NCBI RefSeq assembly: GCF_001544615.1 | Contig: NZ_FCNV02000022.1 | Location: forward strand, 1 to 44,101 | Source: Caballeronia concitans | Lineage (GTDB): Bacteria > Pseudomonadota > Gammaproteobacteria > Burkholderiales > Burkholderiaceae | DNA length: 44,101 nt | Direction of reading: 5' to 3' | Shown here: positions 9,911-19,500 of the stretch, piece by piece | Position numbering within the stretch: position 1 is the stretch's first letter | How the letters are laid out: every line of letters begins with the position of its first letter | The notes under the pieces: model-generated | Told to the model about the DNA's origin: nothing | Database searches by the model: none | The model's input: the letters and a program-made list of their open reading frames with translations, nothing else | Made by a program: the position numbers and the translations under genes

Positions 9911-12559
9911 ATGTATTTTATGCACACAGCATGCCTCACTGAATCGACACATCTGCTTCTTTTGACGGTTGATGGGGACGGTGCGGTGGCGCATGCAAAT
10001 GAGGCCGCCCGGCGGTATTTCGGCACATGCTTGGAAAACGCCGGACTCCCCTGGCGGCGACTCATCGCGCCCGTCGATGTGGCAGCAGTCGAATGTAAGG
10101 TCTTAGCCCTCGGCTCGGTTTGCCGTGAGGAAAGTGTGTACGCGAGGTTACTCGGTACTGACGACGAACTAAGGTGGCACCGGTTGTACCTTCAGCGAAC
10201 CGAGGAACTTGCTACTAGCCTGCTGGAATTTCAAATAATCGGAATTGACGTCGACGAATGCAAGCGTGGGTGGCACCTTCATGCAGAGAGCGAGGCGCGT
10301 CTCTTATCCGCTTTTGAAGCGGCCGACCTAGGTGCATGGGAATGGGATCTTGCGGCGGGCAACGCCCGGATAACGCCTGTTCTTGCCCGGCTTTACGGCA
10401 TCGACGCCAACATGACAGAGGTGCCACTCAAGTTGCTCTGGGGGAAGGTAGCCGAGGAGAATCGCGAGCGATTCTTGACGTCAATTGCTGATGCCCTCGC
10501 TCGAGGCGGTTCGTTTGAGATAGAGTTCCCCATCTCAACGGACTCCGCGGCGATACGGTGGCTACGCTTAAAGGCTCACGTGCTGCGGCAAACTTCGGGC
10601 GGCTCTCCCCGGGTGTTCGGCGTCACGTTTGACGTGTCAGAGATTCGCGCTGCGGCAGCGACCCTTCGCCTAAGCGAGCGACGCTATCGAGAGCTTGCCC
10701 GTTCGTCCGGCGCGCTCGTTTGGTCGGCAAACTGTCACGGAGAAATGCAGCCAATCGACGGTGAATGGCAGGCGTTCACAGGTATGAACAGCGAACAACT
10801 TGTCGGGCATCAATGGATGTCGCTTGTGCATCCGGATGACAGAGACAACTTGAACGAGAAGTGGACGGAGGCGCTGCGCGAATTGGGCCCTCGCGAGGCA
10901 TGCTTCCGGATGCGAAGGGCCGACGGCAAGTACCGAATGATGCTCGCGAGAGCCGTACCATTGTGCGACGAAAGCGGGGCGCTGTACGAATGGTTTGGGA
11001 CGACCATGGACGTGACCGAGCAACGGCATGCTCAGGCGGTTAGTGAAGCACGTAACTTGCGGCTCGCCGTGGCGATGAAAGCAGCAAGCATCATTATCGT
11101 CACGCTCGATCTCGGCAGTTACGTCTTCTCGATTGAAGGCGCGAGTGCACCTTTGCAGGTCAGTTCGACGTCAGTGACCAAGCTTCCTTACGACCAGGCG
11201 ATGGCCCGGGTTCACGTGGACGACCGGCCTGTACTCGAACACGGTATTCGGCGGCTAAGCGCGAATAGAGACGACGCCGTTCATTTCGAAGTACGCATCC
11301 GGCTTTCCGGCGCCGAGCATTGGATGAACGGGAGTGCAGTGCTGCAACGCGGCCAAGACGGCCTCGCTGACCTTATTGTTGCTAGTCTTTCTGATGTCAG
11401 CGAACGCAAGCGGATGGAGATCGCGTTACGAGACGCCGACAAGCGCAAAGACGAGTTCCTGGCAATGCTGGCACATGAGCTGAGAACTCCACTCGCGCCG
11501 CTCAGAACGGTGGTGAGCTTGTTCCGCCGGGGCGCAACGGTGGGAAACGCTGAGGCACTGATCGCCTCGATGGAGCGCCAAATCTCGCACATGACCCGGC
11601 TCGTCGACGATTTGCTTGAAGTCTCAAGGATCACCCAGGGCCGCATCGTCCTGAAGCGGGAACCTCTTTTGATAGGTGGGGTTATCTATGGCGCTGCCGA
11701 GTCAGTGGCCCAACAAGTCGAGGAGAGTAAACAAACGCTTACGATCGACGTTCCGCGGGAAACCGTATGGGTATGCGGGGACACGACGCGAATGGCGCAG
11801 ATTGTCGTCAACGTCCTGCACAACGCTTGCAAGTACACGCCCGCTGGCGGCGACATCCGCGTTCGCGTATCGGCGAACTCAGCGCAAGTCAATGTTGTCG
11901 TCGAGGACACTGGCGCCGGCATTGCCGCGGATTTGCTTCCAAGAATTTTTGATCTGTTTTCTCAGGGCGAGCGCACTCTCGATCGCGCGAAAGGCGGCTT
12001 GGGCATCGGATTATCCCTCGTGCGCAAGTTGGTCCATATGCACGAGGGATCGATACATATCCAAAGTCCCGGACCGGGGCGTGGAACAACAGTCACCCTG
12101 TCGTTTCCGCGCTTGAATCGACAAGAGGAAGTCTCCGAGGTCGGCAATCAAACGGTGCCCTTGCGGTCACCACGGAATACGCTTCGCATCTTGGTTGTCG
12201 ACGACAATCGCGATGCTGCGGACTCGCTGGCTCTGGTTTGCCAGTCTGAAGGGCATGAGACGCACACGTGCTACGGCTCCCACGACGCCCTGGCAGCGGC
12301 CTCGTCGTTTCAGCCTGACGTCGCCTTGCTGGATATCGGCTTGCCGGAAATGGATGGATATCAACTGGCAGTCCACTTACGTGCCAAGGGACAGAAGTCC
12401 CCTGTCCTCATTGCCATTACCGGCTACGGGCAGGCAGAAGACCGGCTAAAGGCGCAAGCGGCTGGCTTCGACCATCACTTCGTCAAACCGGTGGATATCA
12501 ACGCACTCCTCGACCTTCTCGCGAGCTGTGACGTCACCGCCGAATCGTCGCGGCACTGA
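9911..12559 (+). CDS. Soluble PAS hybrid histidine kinase with receiver
   Basis: This is an 882-residue signalling protein without a signal peptide or membrane span, so it acts in the cytosol. Four PAS-like modules fill about residues 5-500: a divergent first one; one around 'LLSAFEAADLGAWEWDLAAG' (about 130-255); one with 'WQAFTGMNSEQLVGHQWMSL' and 'HPDDRDNL' (about 260-380); and one before the kinase. The dimerisation domain carries the phospho-acceptor His522 in 'LAMLAHELRTPLAP'. The ATPase domain shows the N box ('NVLHNACKYTPAGG'), G1 ('EDTGAGI') and G2 ('GGLGIGLSLV'). The C-terminal receiver starts 'LRILVVDDNRDAADSL', with acceptor Asp808 ('LLDIGLPEMDGY') and the conserved Lys in 'HHFVKPVD'. 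There is no output domain, so it must pass phosphate to a partner not seen next to it. A second ATG lies three codons downstream of the first. The ligand is unknown. Confidence 0.95.
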   Translation: MYFMHTACLTESTHLLLLTVDGDGAVAHANEAARRYFGTCLENAGLPWRRLIAPVDVAAVECKVLALGSVCREESVYARLLGTDDELRWHRLYLQRTEELATSLLEFQIIGIDVDECKRGWHLHAESEARLLSAFEAADLGAWEWDLAAGNARITPVLARLYGIDANMTEVPLKLLWGKVAEENRERFLTSIADALARGGSFEIEFPISTDSAAIRWLRLKAHVLRQTSGGSPRVFGVTFDVSEIRAAAATLRLSERRYRELARSSGALVWSANCHGEMQPIDGEWQAFTGMNSEQLVGHQWMSLVHPDDRDNLNEKWTEALRELGPREACFRMRRADGKYRMMLARAVPLCDESGALYEWFGTTMDVTEQRHAQAVSEARNLRLAVAMKAASIIIVTLDLGSYVFSIEGASAPLQVSSTSVTKLPYDQAMARVHVDDRPVLEHGIRRLSANRDDAVHFEVRIRLSGAEHWMNGSAVLQRGQDGLADLIVASLSDVSERKRMEIALRDADKRKDEFLAMLAHELRTPLAPLRTVVSLFRRGATVGNAEALIASMERQISHMTRLVDDLLEVSRITQGRIVLKREPLLIGGVIYGAAESVAQQVEESKQTLTIDVPRETVWVCGDTTRMAQIVVNVLHNACKYTPAGGDIRVRVSANSAQVNVVVEDTGAGIAADLLPRIFDLFSQGERTLDRAKGGLGIGLSLVRKLVHMHEGSIHIQSPGPGRGTTVTLSFPRLNRQEEVSEVGNQTVPLRSPRNTLRILVVDDNRDAADSLALVCQSEGHETHTCYGSHDALAAASSFQPDVALLDIGLPEMDGYQLAVHLRAKGQKSPVLIAITGYGQAEDRLKAQAAGFDHHFVKPVDINALLDLLASCDVTAESSRH

Positions 12560-12827
12560 CGACAGTCGGTCAGGTCGCTCCATTTATCGCGCATCGGCTC
12601 GCGCGAGCATCAATCTGCCGTGAACGCTTCTGCACATGGCCGGCTACTCCCCGATGCGTCTTGCATCGAACCGCTCTGCGTCGTCGCGTCGCGAGCAGCC
12701 GAGTGCGACCCGAAGCAGTCCGTCGGCGCGACAAACTGAGTATGACGGGTCTCGGGTCTAGAACAGACGCTTACTCGTCCTGTTTCGCGGGCACGTCATT
12801 GTCTTTGTGATCGGCCTGACTAAACAG
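12560..12827. other. Intergenic stretch, nothing recognised
   Basis: No supported gene or clear terminator follows the histidine kinase. The next visible signal is the CGTTT/AAACG inverted repeat at 12828. Confidence 0.35.
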
Positions 12828-12841
12828 CGTTTTCGCAAACG
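12828..12841. promoter_or_regulatory. LacI-operator-like inverted repeat
   Basis: CGTTTTCGCAAACG is an inverted repeat (CGTTT, four bases, AAACG) of the type bound by LacI-family repressors. It sits 44 bases upstream of a ribosome binding site (GGAGAG) and a short frame at 12886. No LacI-family gene is in the window. The match is to a general motif only. Confidence 0.35.
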
Positions 12842-12885
12842 ATTACCCCACGCTGCGCCCGCGCATTAACGGAGAGACACTGAGG

Positions 12886-12936
12886 ATGAAGCGTACGGTT
12901 CCTGTGACCGGAATCATTCCAGCGAGAGATCGATAG
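12886..12936 (+). pseudogene. Probable 5' remnant of a lost gene
   Basis: A 16-codon frame (MKRTVPVTGIIPARDR, then TAG) follows a plausible ribosome binding site (GGAGAGACACTGAGG) and the LacI-type palindrome. The frame is too short to be a normal gene and ends just before the 3' end of the LysR gene. I read it as the preserved start of a deleted gene. The 'PVTGIIPA' beginning would suit a class I aldolase/dihydrodipicolinate-synthase-type enzyme, but that is a guess from eight residues. Confidence 0.3.
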
Positions 12937-12955
12937 GGGAATCGAACATTCTGGT

Positions 12956-13870
12956 TCATCGAATATGCAGATGCGCTTCGAGCATCTCTGCCAGCGCATG
13001 AACCTTCGGCGTCAACTGCCGCGCGACCGGCCAGAGCAGGCTGAGTGGCAAGCCGTCTGTTGCGGCTCCATGAAAGATATTGACGAGGCGGCCGGCCTCC
13101 AGATCATCCCGTACCAACCAGGTCGCGAGTTGGGCGATGCCGAATCCCGCCCGCACGAATGCTAGTTGCGCCTCGGCGTCGCCTGCCACGATATGCGGAC
13201 GCACGACACACTGACCTACTTGCCCGTCCGCCATAGCATACGCCCACGGGGACTGCGTGCCGTCGGGCCGTCCGTACACGACGCAGGTGTGTTCCTGCAG
13301 ATCGTCGATCGTTTTCGGGACGCCGCTTTTCTCAAGATAGGCTGGCGAGGCGCAGAAGATAAGTCGTTCGCGACCTAAAAAGCGCCGGCTGAGCGACGAC
13401 GGTAGATCCGGCGGGCCGCCGATGCGCACCGCGAGATCGATGCGTTCATCGGCAAGATCGACGAAGCGATCCGCGAACAACAGGTGCGGTCGCACGTCCG
13501 GATACCGTGCGGAGAAACGCAACAGCACCGGGACCACGCACAGACGGCCGAACGACGCCGGCAACGCGACGCGCACAGTACCGACCGGCTCGCGCTTTTG
13601 CGCCGCGAGAACGGCTTCCGCCTCGGCAAGTTCCGCCAGAATGCGCGTGCAGGTTTCATAGAACGCCCGCCCCGCGTCGGTGAGCTTGAGGCTGCGCGTC
13701 GTCCGCTCGAAAAGCACGACGCCGAGCCGCGTTTCGAGCCGGGCGACGCTCTTGCTCACTGCCGAACTTGTGAGGTTCAGCCGCACGGCCGCGGCCGTGA
13801 AACCTCCTGTATCTGCAGCGCAGACAAACGGAACAATGCCCTTCAGGCGTTCGGTCGGGATAGCAGGCAA
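12956..13870 (-). CDS. LysR-family transcriptional regulator
   Basis: The 304-residue product has the usual family length. Residues about 8-68 form the winged helix-turn-helix ('FVCAADTGGFTAAAVRLNLT', 'SSAVSKSVARLETRLGVVLF', 'ERTTRSLKLTDAG'), followed by the linker helix and a two-lobed effector domain (about 95-300) with 'GTVRVALPASFGRLCVVPVL' and 'CVVRPHIVAGDAEAQLAFVR'. The start 'MPAIPTERLKGIVPFV' is the natural one. The gene is divergent from the reductase gene at 13968 with 97 bases between, the standard layout in which a LysR protein controls its own gene and the neighbour. The effector is unknown; many members of this subgroup pair with oxidoreductases. Confidence 0.92.
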   Translation of the reverse strand: MPAIPTERLKGIVPFVCAADTGGFTAAAVRLNLTSSAVSKSVARLETRLGVVLFERTTRSLKLTDAGRAFYETCTRILAELAEAEAVLAAQKREPVGTVRVALPASFGRLCVVPVLLRFSARYPDVRPHLLFADRFVDLADERIDLAVRIGGPPDLPSSLSRRFLGRERLIFCASPAYLEKSGVPKTIDDLQEHTCVVYGRPDGTQSPWAYAMADGQVGQCVVRPHIVAGDAEAQLAFVRAGFGIAQLATWLVRDDLEAGRLVNIFHGAATDGLPLSLLWPVARQLTPKVHALAEMLEAHLHIR

Positions 13871-13967
13871 TTGATGACATAAATTCGTTTGAGTTCAGAG
13901 ATATTATCCTAAACGGGAACTGTCGTCTGAAGTATCCTCATGCTCTAAGCGAAACTCGGAGTTAAGG
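13871..13967. promoter_or_regulatory. Divergent promoter region, LysR/reductase
   Basis: This is the only intergenic space between the divergent LysR and reductase genes. It is AT-richer than its flanks (for instance GATATTATCCTAAA around 13900) and should hold both promoters and the LysR operator. I could not fix a T-N11-A operator with confidence. Confidence 0.5.
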
Positions 13968-15035
13968 ATGAGTCATCGAGCACTGATCGTCGGCGCCAGC
14001 GGCATCGTCGGGCGAGCCCTTGCGGAACGCCTGCTGTCGAGCGGATGGAGCGTTTATGGGCTATCGCGCGGACGTACTGCCGGCGTACCGGGGTGCCAGC
14101 CCGTTATTGCGGATCTCACGTCGGCCGAATCCGTCGCCGCCGCGACGGCCGGCATCGACGTCAGCCACGTGTTTTTCACCGCATGGGCGCGGCAGGCGAA
14201 CGAGAAGGAGAACATCCGCGTCAACGGCGCGATGGTCCGTCACGTCCTCGATTCGCTAGGCCCGAGCACAAAGCTCGAACATGCAGCGCTGGTGACAGGA
14301 CTGAAGCACTATCTCGGCCCGTTCGAGGCCTACGCATCCGGCGCCGTTCCCGATACACCGTTTCGTGAATCGCAGGGGCGTCAGCCGGTCGAGAACTTCT
14401 ACTACGAGCAGGAAGACCGACTCTTCGACGCGGCCGCCCGCGACGGCTTCACGTGGAGCGTACATCGCCCGCACACGGTCATCGGCTTTGCGCCCGGCAA
14501 CGCAATGAACATGGGGCAGACGCTCGCCGTCTACGCGACGCTATGCCGATATACCGGGCAGCCGTTCATTTTCCCCGGCTCCGCGGCGCAGTGGAATGGC
14601 CTCACGGACATGACCGACGCACGCTTGCTTGCGCGGCATCTCGAATGGGCCTCGACGAGCAAGGCGGCCCGCAACGAGGACTTCAACGTGGTGAACGGCG
14701 ATGTGTTCCGCTGGAAGACGATGTGGTCGCAACTGGCCGATTATTTTGGCATTGAAGCAGCGCCATTCGACGGCGTCATGCGACCACTCGAAGGCCGGAT
14801 GCAGGGGGCCGCGCAGCAATGGCGCGACGTCGCCGCAAAGTACGACCTGCTGGAGGCGGACATCGACCGGCTCGCTTCGTGGTGGCACACCGACGCTGAT
14901 CTTGGGCGTCCGATGGAAGTCGTGACGGACATGACCAAAAGCCGCAAGGCCGGGTTCCTCGATTACCAAGGTACGCCAGATGCGTTCTTCGATCTTTTCG
15001 AGCGATTGAAGGCAGAACATCTCATTCCCGGCTGA
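13968..15035 (+). CDS. PRISE-type short-chain reductase, NAD(P)H-dependent
   Basis: The 355-residue protein begins with a Rossmann fold, 'ALIVGASGIVGRAL' (G9-x-x-G12-x-x-G15). The family signatures of progesterone 5-beta-reductase/iridoid-synthase-like (PRISE) enzymes are visible: 'TGLKHYLGPFE' with catalytic-type Lys113, 'NFYYEQED' with Tyr145 thirty-two residues later, and 'HRPHTVIGFAPGNAMNMGQT'. Plant members reduce the C=C bond of enones with NADPH; bacterial members are mostly uncharacterised, so an activated-alkene reductase is a family-based expectation. The start at 13968 follows 'GGAGTTAAGG'. It is likely under control of the divergent LysR gene. No downstream partner is present. Confidence 0.85.
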   Translation: MSHRALIVGASGIVGRALAERLLSSGWSVYGLSRGRTAGVPGCQPVIADLTSAESVAAATAGIDVSHVFFTAWARQANEKENIRVNGAMVRHVLDSLGPSTKLEHAALVTGLKHYLGPFEAYASGAVPDTPFRESQGRQPVENFYYEQEDRLFDAAARDGFTWSVHRPHTVIGFAPGNAMNMGQTLAVYATLCRYTGQPFIFPGSAAQWNGLTDMTDARLLARHLEWASTSKAARNEDFNVVNGDVFRWKTMWSQLADYFGIEAAPFDGVMRPLEGRMQGAAQQWRDVAAKYDLLEADIDRLASWWHTDADLGRPMEVVTDMTKSRKAGFLDYQGTPDAFFDLFERLKAEHLIPG

Positions 15036-15218
15036 GGAGTAGCGAGCGGCCGCGATCTGGGTCGATGGGACATCTAAGTGTCGATCCTGCCGTCTGACTG
15101 AATGACAGGAATTGGCTGCTGAGGGTCGGGAACGTGCGCTGACGACAGGCCGTTTGGGAAAGCGGAACCTCACCGACCGGTTTTCGGCGATGAGCTGAAA
15201 GACGGGGCTGGCGCGACC

Positions 15219-15238
15219 CGACCCACTACGGTCGGTCG
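15219..15238. repeat. Diverged repeat unit, copy 1
   Basis: CGACCCACTACGGTCGGTCG; the outer five bases form an inverted repeat. Copy 2 differs at four internal positions. Confidence 0.4.
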
Positions 15239-15377
15239 CACTGTCAGGTCGTTGACGGCGGCTAACCGAGTGTTTTGGTCATCCAGGCTGTCGTCTCGGC
15301 AGCAAATCGCCTGGCGGAGGTTAGCGCGACATCCTCAACGACCTAACCCGGCTGCGGCCATCCGACTTGTCGCATTC

Positions 15378-15397
15378 CGACCCACTGCCGCTGGTCG
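15378..15397. repeat. Diverged repeat unit, copy 2
   Basis: CGACCCACTGCCGCTGGTCG; shares CGACCCACT and TGGTCG/CGGTCG ends with the copy at 15219. Confidence 0.4.
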
Positions 15398-15834
15398 TGT
15401 CATGGCGACTGGGCAGGCGACTGAGCGACAAGAACCGGCCGTTCTGCGAACTTGAGAAATGCGCGCTCGGGGCGAAAGCTGAACGGCTATACGGCTGGAG
15501 CTAACTCGCGCGAATGCGCAATCGCGCATCGGCAGGTTTGCGTCGTCACGGCAAGTCATCAAGAAGCGCCTTGGTCTAAGGCGAATCAGTGGTTGCGAAG
15601 CCTTTGGTGAAAGCGGCGCAGACATCCGTTAGCCTTTGCGAACGTCCGATTCGCGGCGAGCCTCGCGCCGTCGGCAACTTCGGCTCTGAGCCGTATGCAC
15701 GGGCCAAAGCGCGTCCGCACAACGTCGGTGAATGTGTGGGCACTGTTGTATTATCGAAGGTGAACGCTCATGCCAGCGCATAGCGTCGCGCCGCCGAAGA
15801 GCCGCCGTCGATCAAGCATAGGAATTGCCGACAC

Positions 15835-16557
15835 ATGCCCAGGTATTCATCCCTTTTACGGGAGACGCGTCCAAACGTTCGTGAGACGACGCCGCCAAAG
15901 CGCCCGGGGCTGACCGTCAACGAGCTCTACGAGCGATTGAAGGAGATGGCGGTGCTTTACACCATCCGTCCCGGCGAGCGCGTGAACGAACTCGAACTCG
16001 CGCAGCGTTTCGACGTGAGCCGCACGCCACTACGCGAAGCTCTCAACCGCCTCGTCGCCGAAAGTTTGCTGCACTTCGTGCCGAACCGCGGTTTCTTCGC
16101 GCGCGAATTGCATCGGCAGGATATCTTCGATCTCTTCGAGTTACGGCGTAGCATCGAATCGTCCGCCGTACTGCTCGCCGCCGAGCGTGCCAGCATCAAG
16201 GATCTGCGCGCGTTGCGCAAATTCTGGAAGGAAGTGATGAAGACCAAAGCCCAGACGAGCGCCGCCGAACTCACCATCAAGGACGAAGAGTTTCACGTAC
16301 GGCTCGTCGCGCTCGCGGGCAATAACGAAATGGTTCGCGCGCTATACGGCATCAACGCGCGCATTCATTTCGTGCGCTGGATGGATCTCGAACAGCGCGG
16401 CCACGATGCCTTCGCGGAGCACCTCGACATTCTCGATGCCATCGAAGCCCGCGATATCGAACGATGCCGCGCGCTGACGGAATCGCACATCACCTGGCGC
16501 ATGGAAGAAATCGCGCGTGTGGTGGATGCAGGCGTCGTGCGGCTGTTCTCACGCTGA
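15835..16557 (+). CDS. GntR-family regulator, FCD (FadR/VanR) type
   Basis: The 240-residue product has an N-terminal winged helix (about residues 25-95) with the GntR pattern 'YTIRPGERVNELELAQRFDV' and 'SRTPLREALNRLVAESLLHF'. It is followed by an all-helical FCD ligand domain. The FCD metal-site residues are recognisable: 'EEFHVRLVALAGN', 'EHLDILDAIEARD' and 'ESHITWRMEE'. FCD proteins usually sense small organic or amino acids and repress the adjacent catabolic genes. Here the gene converges on the transporter/oxidoreductase operon with only 37 bases between the two stop codons, so that operon and dadA are its natural targets. The first 20 residues are basic and poorly conserved; a start slightly further in is possible. 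Confidence 0.92.
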   Translation: MPRYSSLLRETRPNVRETTPPKRPGLTVNELYERLKEMAVLYTIRPGERVNELELAQRFDVSRTPLREALNRLVAESLLHFVPNRGFFARELHRQDIFDLFELRRSIESSAVLLAAERASIKDLRALRKFWKEVMKTKAQTSAAELTIKDEEFHVRLVALAGNNEMVRALYGINARIHFVRWMDLEQRGHDAFAEHLDILDAIEARDIERCRALTESHITWRMEEIARVVDAGVVRLFSR

Positions 16558-16594
16558 ACGCCCCTGCGAGCTTCGCTGCCCCTTCGCCGACGCC

Positions 16595-19500
16595 TCACGC
16601 CACGCGTTGCAACGGAATCACGACGGGCGCACGCAATTGCTCCACCGCCTCGCGCCACTGCGCGTCTATCGCATTGACATTGCGCGCCTTCACGTGGCCA
16701 TAGCCGCGGATCGTCCCCACGATGGACGCCGCGCGCAACGCCGCCGCATGATTGCGCGCGGTGCCGTGTTCGATGATCGCCGCAATGGTCTTCTCGTAAC
16801 GCTGCACCAGTTCACGCTCCATGCGGCGTTCGGCGGTGTGGCCGAATGGATCGAACGGCGTGCCGCGTAGCGCCTTGCCTCGCGCGAGCAGGCGCAAGAC
16901 CGGCAACATCCACGAACCGAATTCGCGCTTCACGGGCTCGCCGGTGCGTGGATTGCGTCGCGCGATGCCGGGCGGCGCGAGATTGAATGCGACGCGCACA
17001 GGTCCGTCGAACTGCGCGTGCAAGCCGTCGATGAATTCGCGCGCGGTCAATAACCGGGCAACTTCATATTCGTCCTTGTACGCGAGCAAGTGAAACAGGT
17101 TCTGCGCAACCGCGCGCGAAACGCCTTCGCTGCGCGCCGACACCGCGCGTTCCCAGCGTCGCACGCGGACCACGAGCTCACGATAATGCGCCGCGTACGC
17201 CGCGTTCTGGTAAGCCGTTAGGTACTGCACGCGCCGTTCGATCATTTCGTCGAGCGTCGTCGAGCGGCGCGACGACGCCGTTGCGTCCGCGGGTTCGGAC
17301 AGGCGCGCGGCAAGCGTGGGCTCGGCAGCGAAACGCCGTCCCCAGGTGAAGGCGTCGTTATTGAGCGCGACGGATGCGCCGTTCAGTTCGATGGCCGCCG
17401 CAATCGCATCGGCGTGAAGCGGTATGCATCCACGCTGATACGCGAAGCCGAGCATGAACATGTTGCTCGCCATCGTGTCGCCGAACAGACGGCGGGCAGT
17501 CGCGGTGGCATCGACGAATTCGACATGACGCTCGCTCACTGCTTCGGTCAGTCTCGCGCGCAGTTCGGCCGACGGAAAAGCGAGATCCGGCTGGCGCGTG
17601 AAATCGCCGGTCATCGCTTCATGCGAATTGACGAACATGCGAGTGGATGCGTGGCGTGTCATCGCGAGCGTCTTGTGACTTGCCGCGACGACCATGTCGC
17701 AACCGATCACGACATCCACGCCACCGGTTGCAATGCGGATCGCCTTGATCGCGGAGGGACTCGCGCCCAGGCGCACATGCGACCACACGGAGCCACCCTT
17801 TTGCGCGAGCCCGGCCATGTCGAGAATGCCGCAGCCTTTGCCTTCGAGATGCGCCGCCATGCCGAGAATCGCGCCGATGGTCACGACGCCCGTGCCGCCC
17901 ACGCCCGTCACGACGATGGAGAACACGCGCGCTTCGAGCGACGGCAACGCGGGCTCCGGCAATGCGGGAAATACGCTTGCATCGGGCTTGCGCTGCACGC
18001 GGCGCAAGGTGCCGCCGTGCACGGTGACGAAGCTCGGGCAGAAACCTTCGTTGCACGAATAGTCCTTGTTGCAGGCACTTTGATCGATGGCGCGCTTGCG
18101 GCCGAACTCGGTTTCGAGCGGCGTGAGCGACACGCAGTTCGACTTGACGCCGCAATCACCGCAGCCTTCGCATACGAGGTCGTTGATGAAGAGACGCTTC
18201 GGCGGGTCTGCAAGCTGGCCGCGCTTGCGACGGCGTCGCTTTTCGGCAGCGCAGGTCTGGTCGTAGATCAGCACGCTCACGCCATCGACATTGCGCAACT
18301 CGGTCTGCACGTTCTGCAACACCGAGCGATGATGAATGGTCACGCCCTGCGGCCATGCGAAATGATGCGGATATTTGGACGGATCGTCGGACACCACGGC
18401 AATGCGCGTCACGCCTTCGGCGCGAACCTGCTGCGCAATCGTGAGCGGATTGAGTGGCCCGTCGTGACGCTGACCGCCCGTCATCGCGACCGCATCGTTG
18501 AAGAGAATTTTGAACGTAATGCGCGTGCGCGCTGCAATCGCGGCACGCACCGAGAGCAGGCCCGAGTGGAAGTACGTGCCATCGCCCATGTTCTGAAACA
18601 TGTGCTCGCGCTTCGAGAACGGCGCTTCACCCACCCACGTCATGCCTTCGCCGCCCATCTGCGTATAGCCGAGCGTGCTGCGATCCATGGTCTGCGCCAT
18701 CCAGCTACAACCGATACCCGCGTAAGCCTTGCTGCCCTCGGGCACCACGGTCGATGAGCTATGCGGGCAGCCGCTGCAAAAGTAGAAGTTGCGAGACAGC
18801 GGCTCGGGTGCGAAACTCACGCGCCGCAGTTCGCGCAGGAACGCAACGCGTTCGCCCAGGCCGGTATCGTTCGTGAGACACGCAAGCCGTTTGCCGAGCG
18901 CAATCGAAATCTGCACTGAATCGAGCGACAGTTCCGCCTGAAAGAGCTTACCGCCGCTTTCGTCTTTCTTGCCGATGACGGCCGGCGCGCGCGGCTTGCC
19001 ATAGAGAATCTCCTTGATCTGCGCTTCGAGCAGACTGCGCTTCTCTTCGACCACCATCAGCAGTTCCTTGCCTTGCGCGAACGCCAGCACGCCCTCCTGT
19101 TCGAGCGGCCACACGCAACCGACCTTGTAGATCGCGACGCCCATCGCTTCGAGCCGCGTTTCATCGAGGCCCAGATCGTCGATGGCCTGAAGCACGTCGA
19201 GATAACTCTTGCCATGCGTGACGATGCCGATGCGCGCGCGCGCGCGTCCGAGCACCGTGCGGTCCAGCCGGTTCGCGCGCACGAACACGCGCACGGCGTC
19301 GAGCTTGTAGTTGTGCAGGCGATATTCCTGCGCATGCGGCGTATCGGGCTGTCGCAGATTCAGGCCATCGGGCGGCATGGCGACGTCGTCAGGCAGAACC
19401 ACATCGACGCGCGATGCATCGACGTCGATCACGGCCGACGCATCCGCCGTATCCTTCACGCATTTGAGCCCGACCCAGCAGCCCGAATAGCGCGACATCG

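Larger units (their letters stand above)
15036..15834. other. 800-base gene-free stretch with diverged repeats
   Basis: No supported gene. Two related 20-mers, each a partial inverted repeat (CGACC ... GGTCG), lie 159 bases apart at 15219-15238 and 15378-15397. The text around them looks like decayed, repeated noncoding DNA. The promoter of the GntR gene should lie at the right edge, before 15835, but no clear boxes were found. Confidence 0.4.

Noticed and set aside
17414-18757. 447-codon plus-strand open frame
   Set aside because: It lies fully antisense to the indolepyruvate oxidoreductase gene and is His/Arg/Ala-rich, the typical mirror frame of a GC-rich gene.
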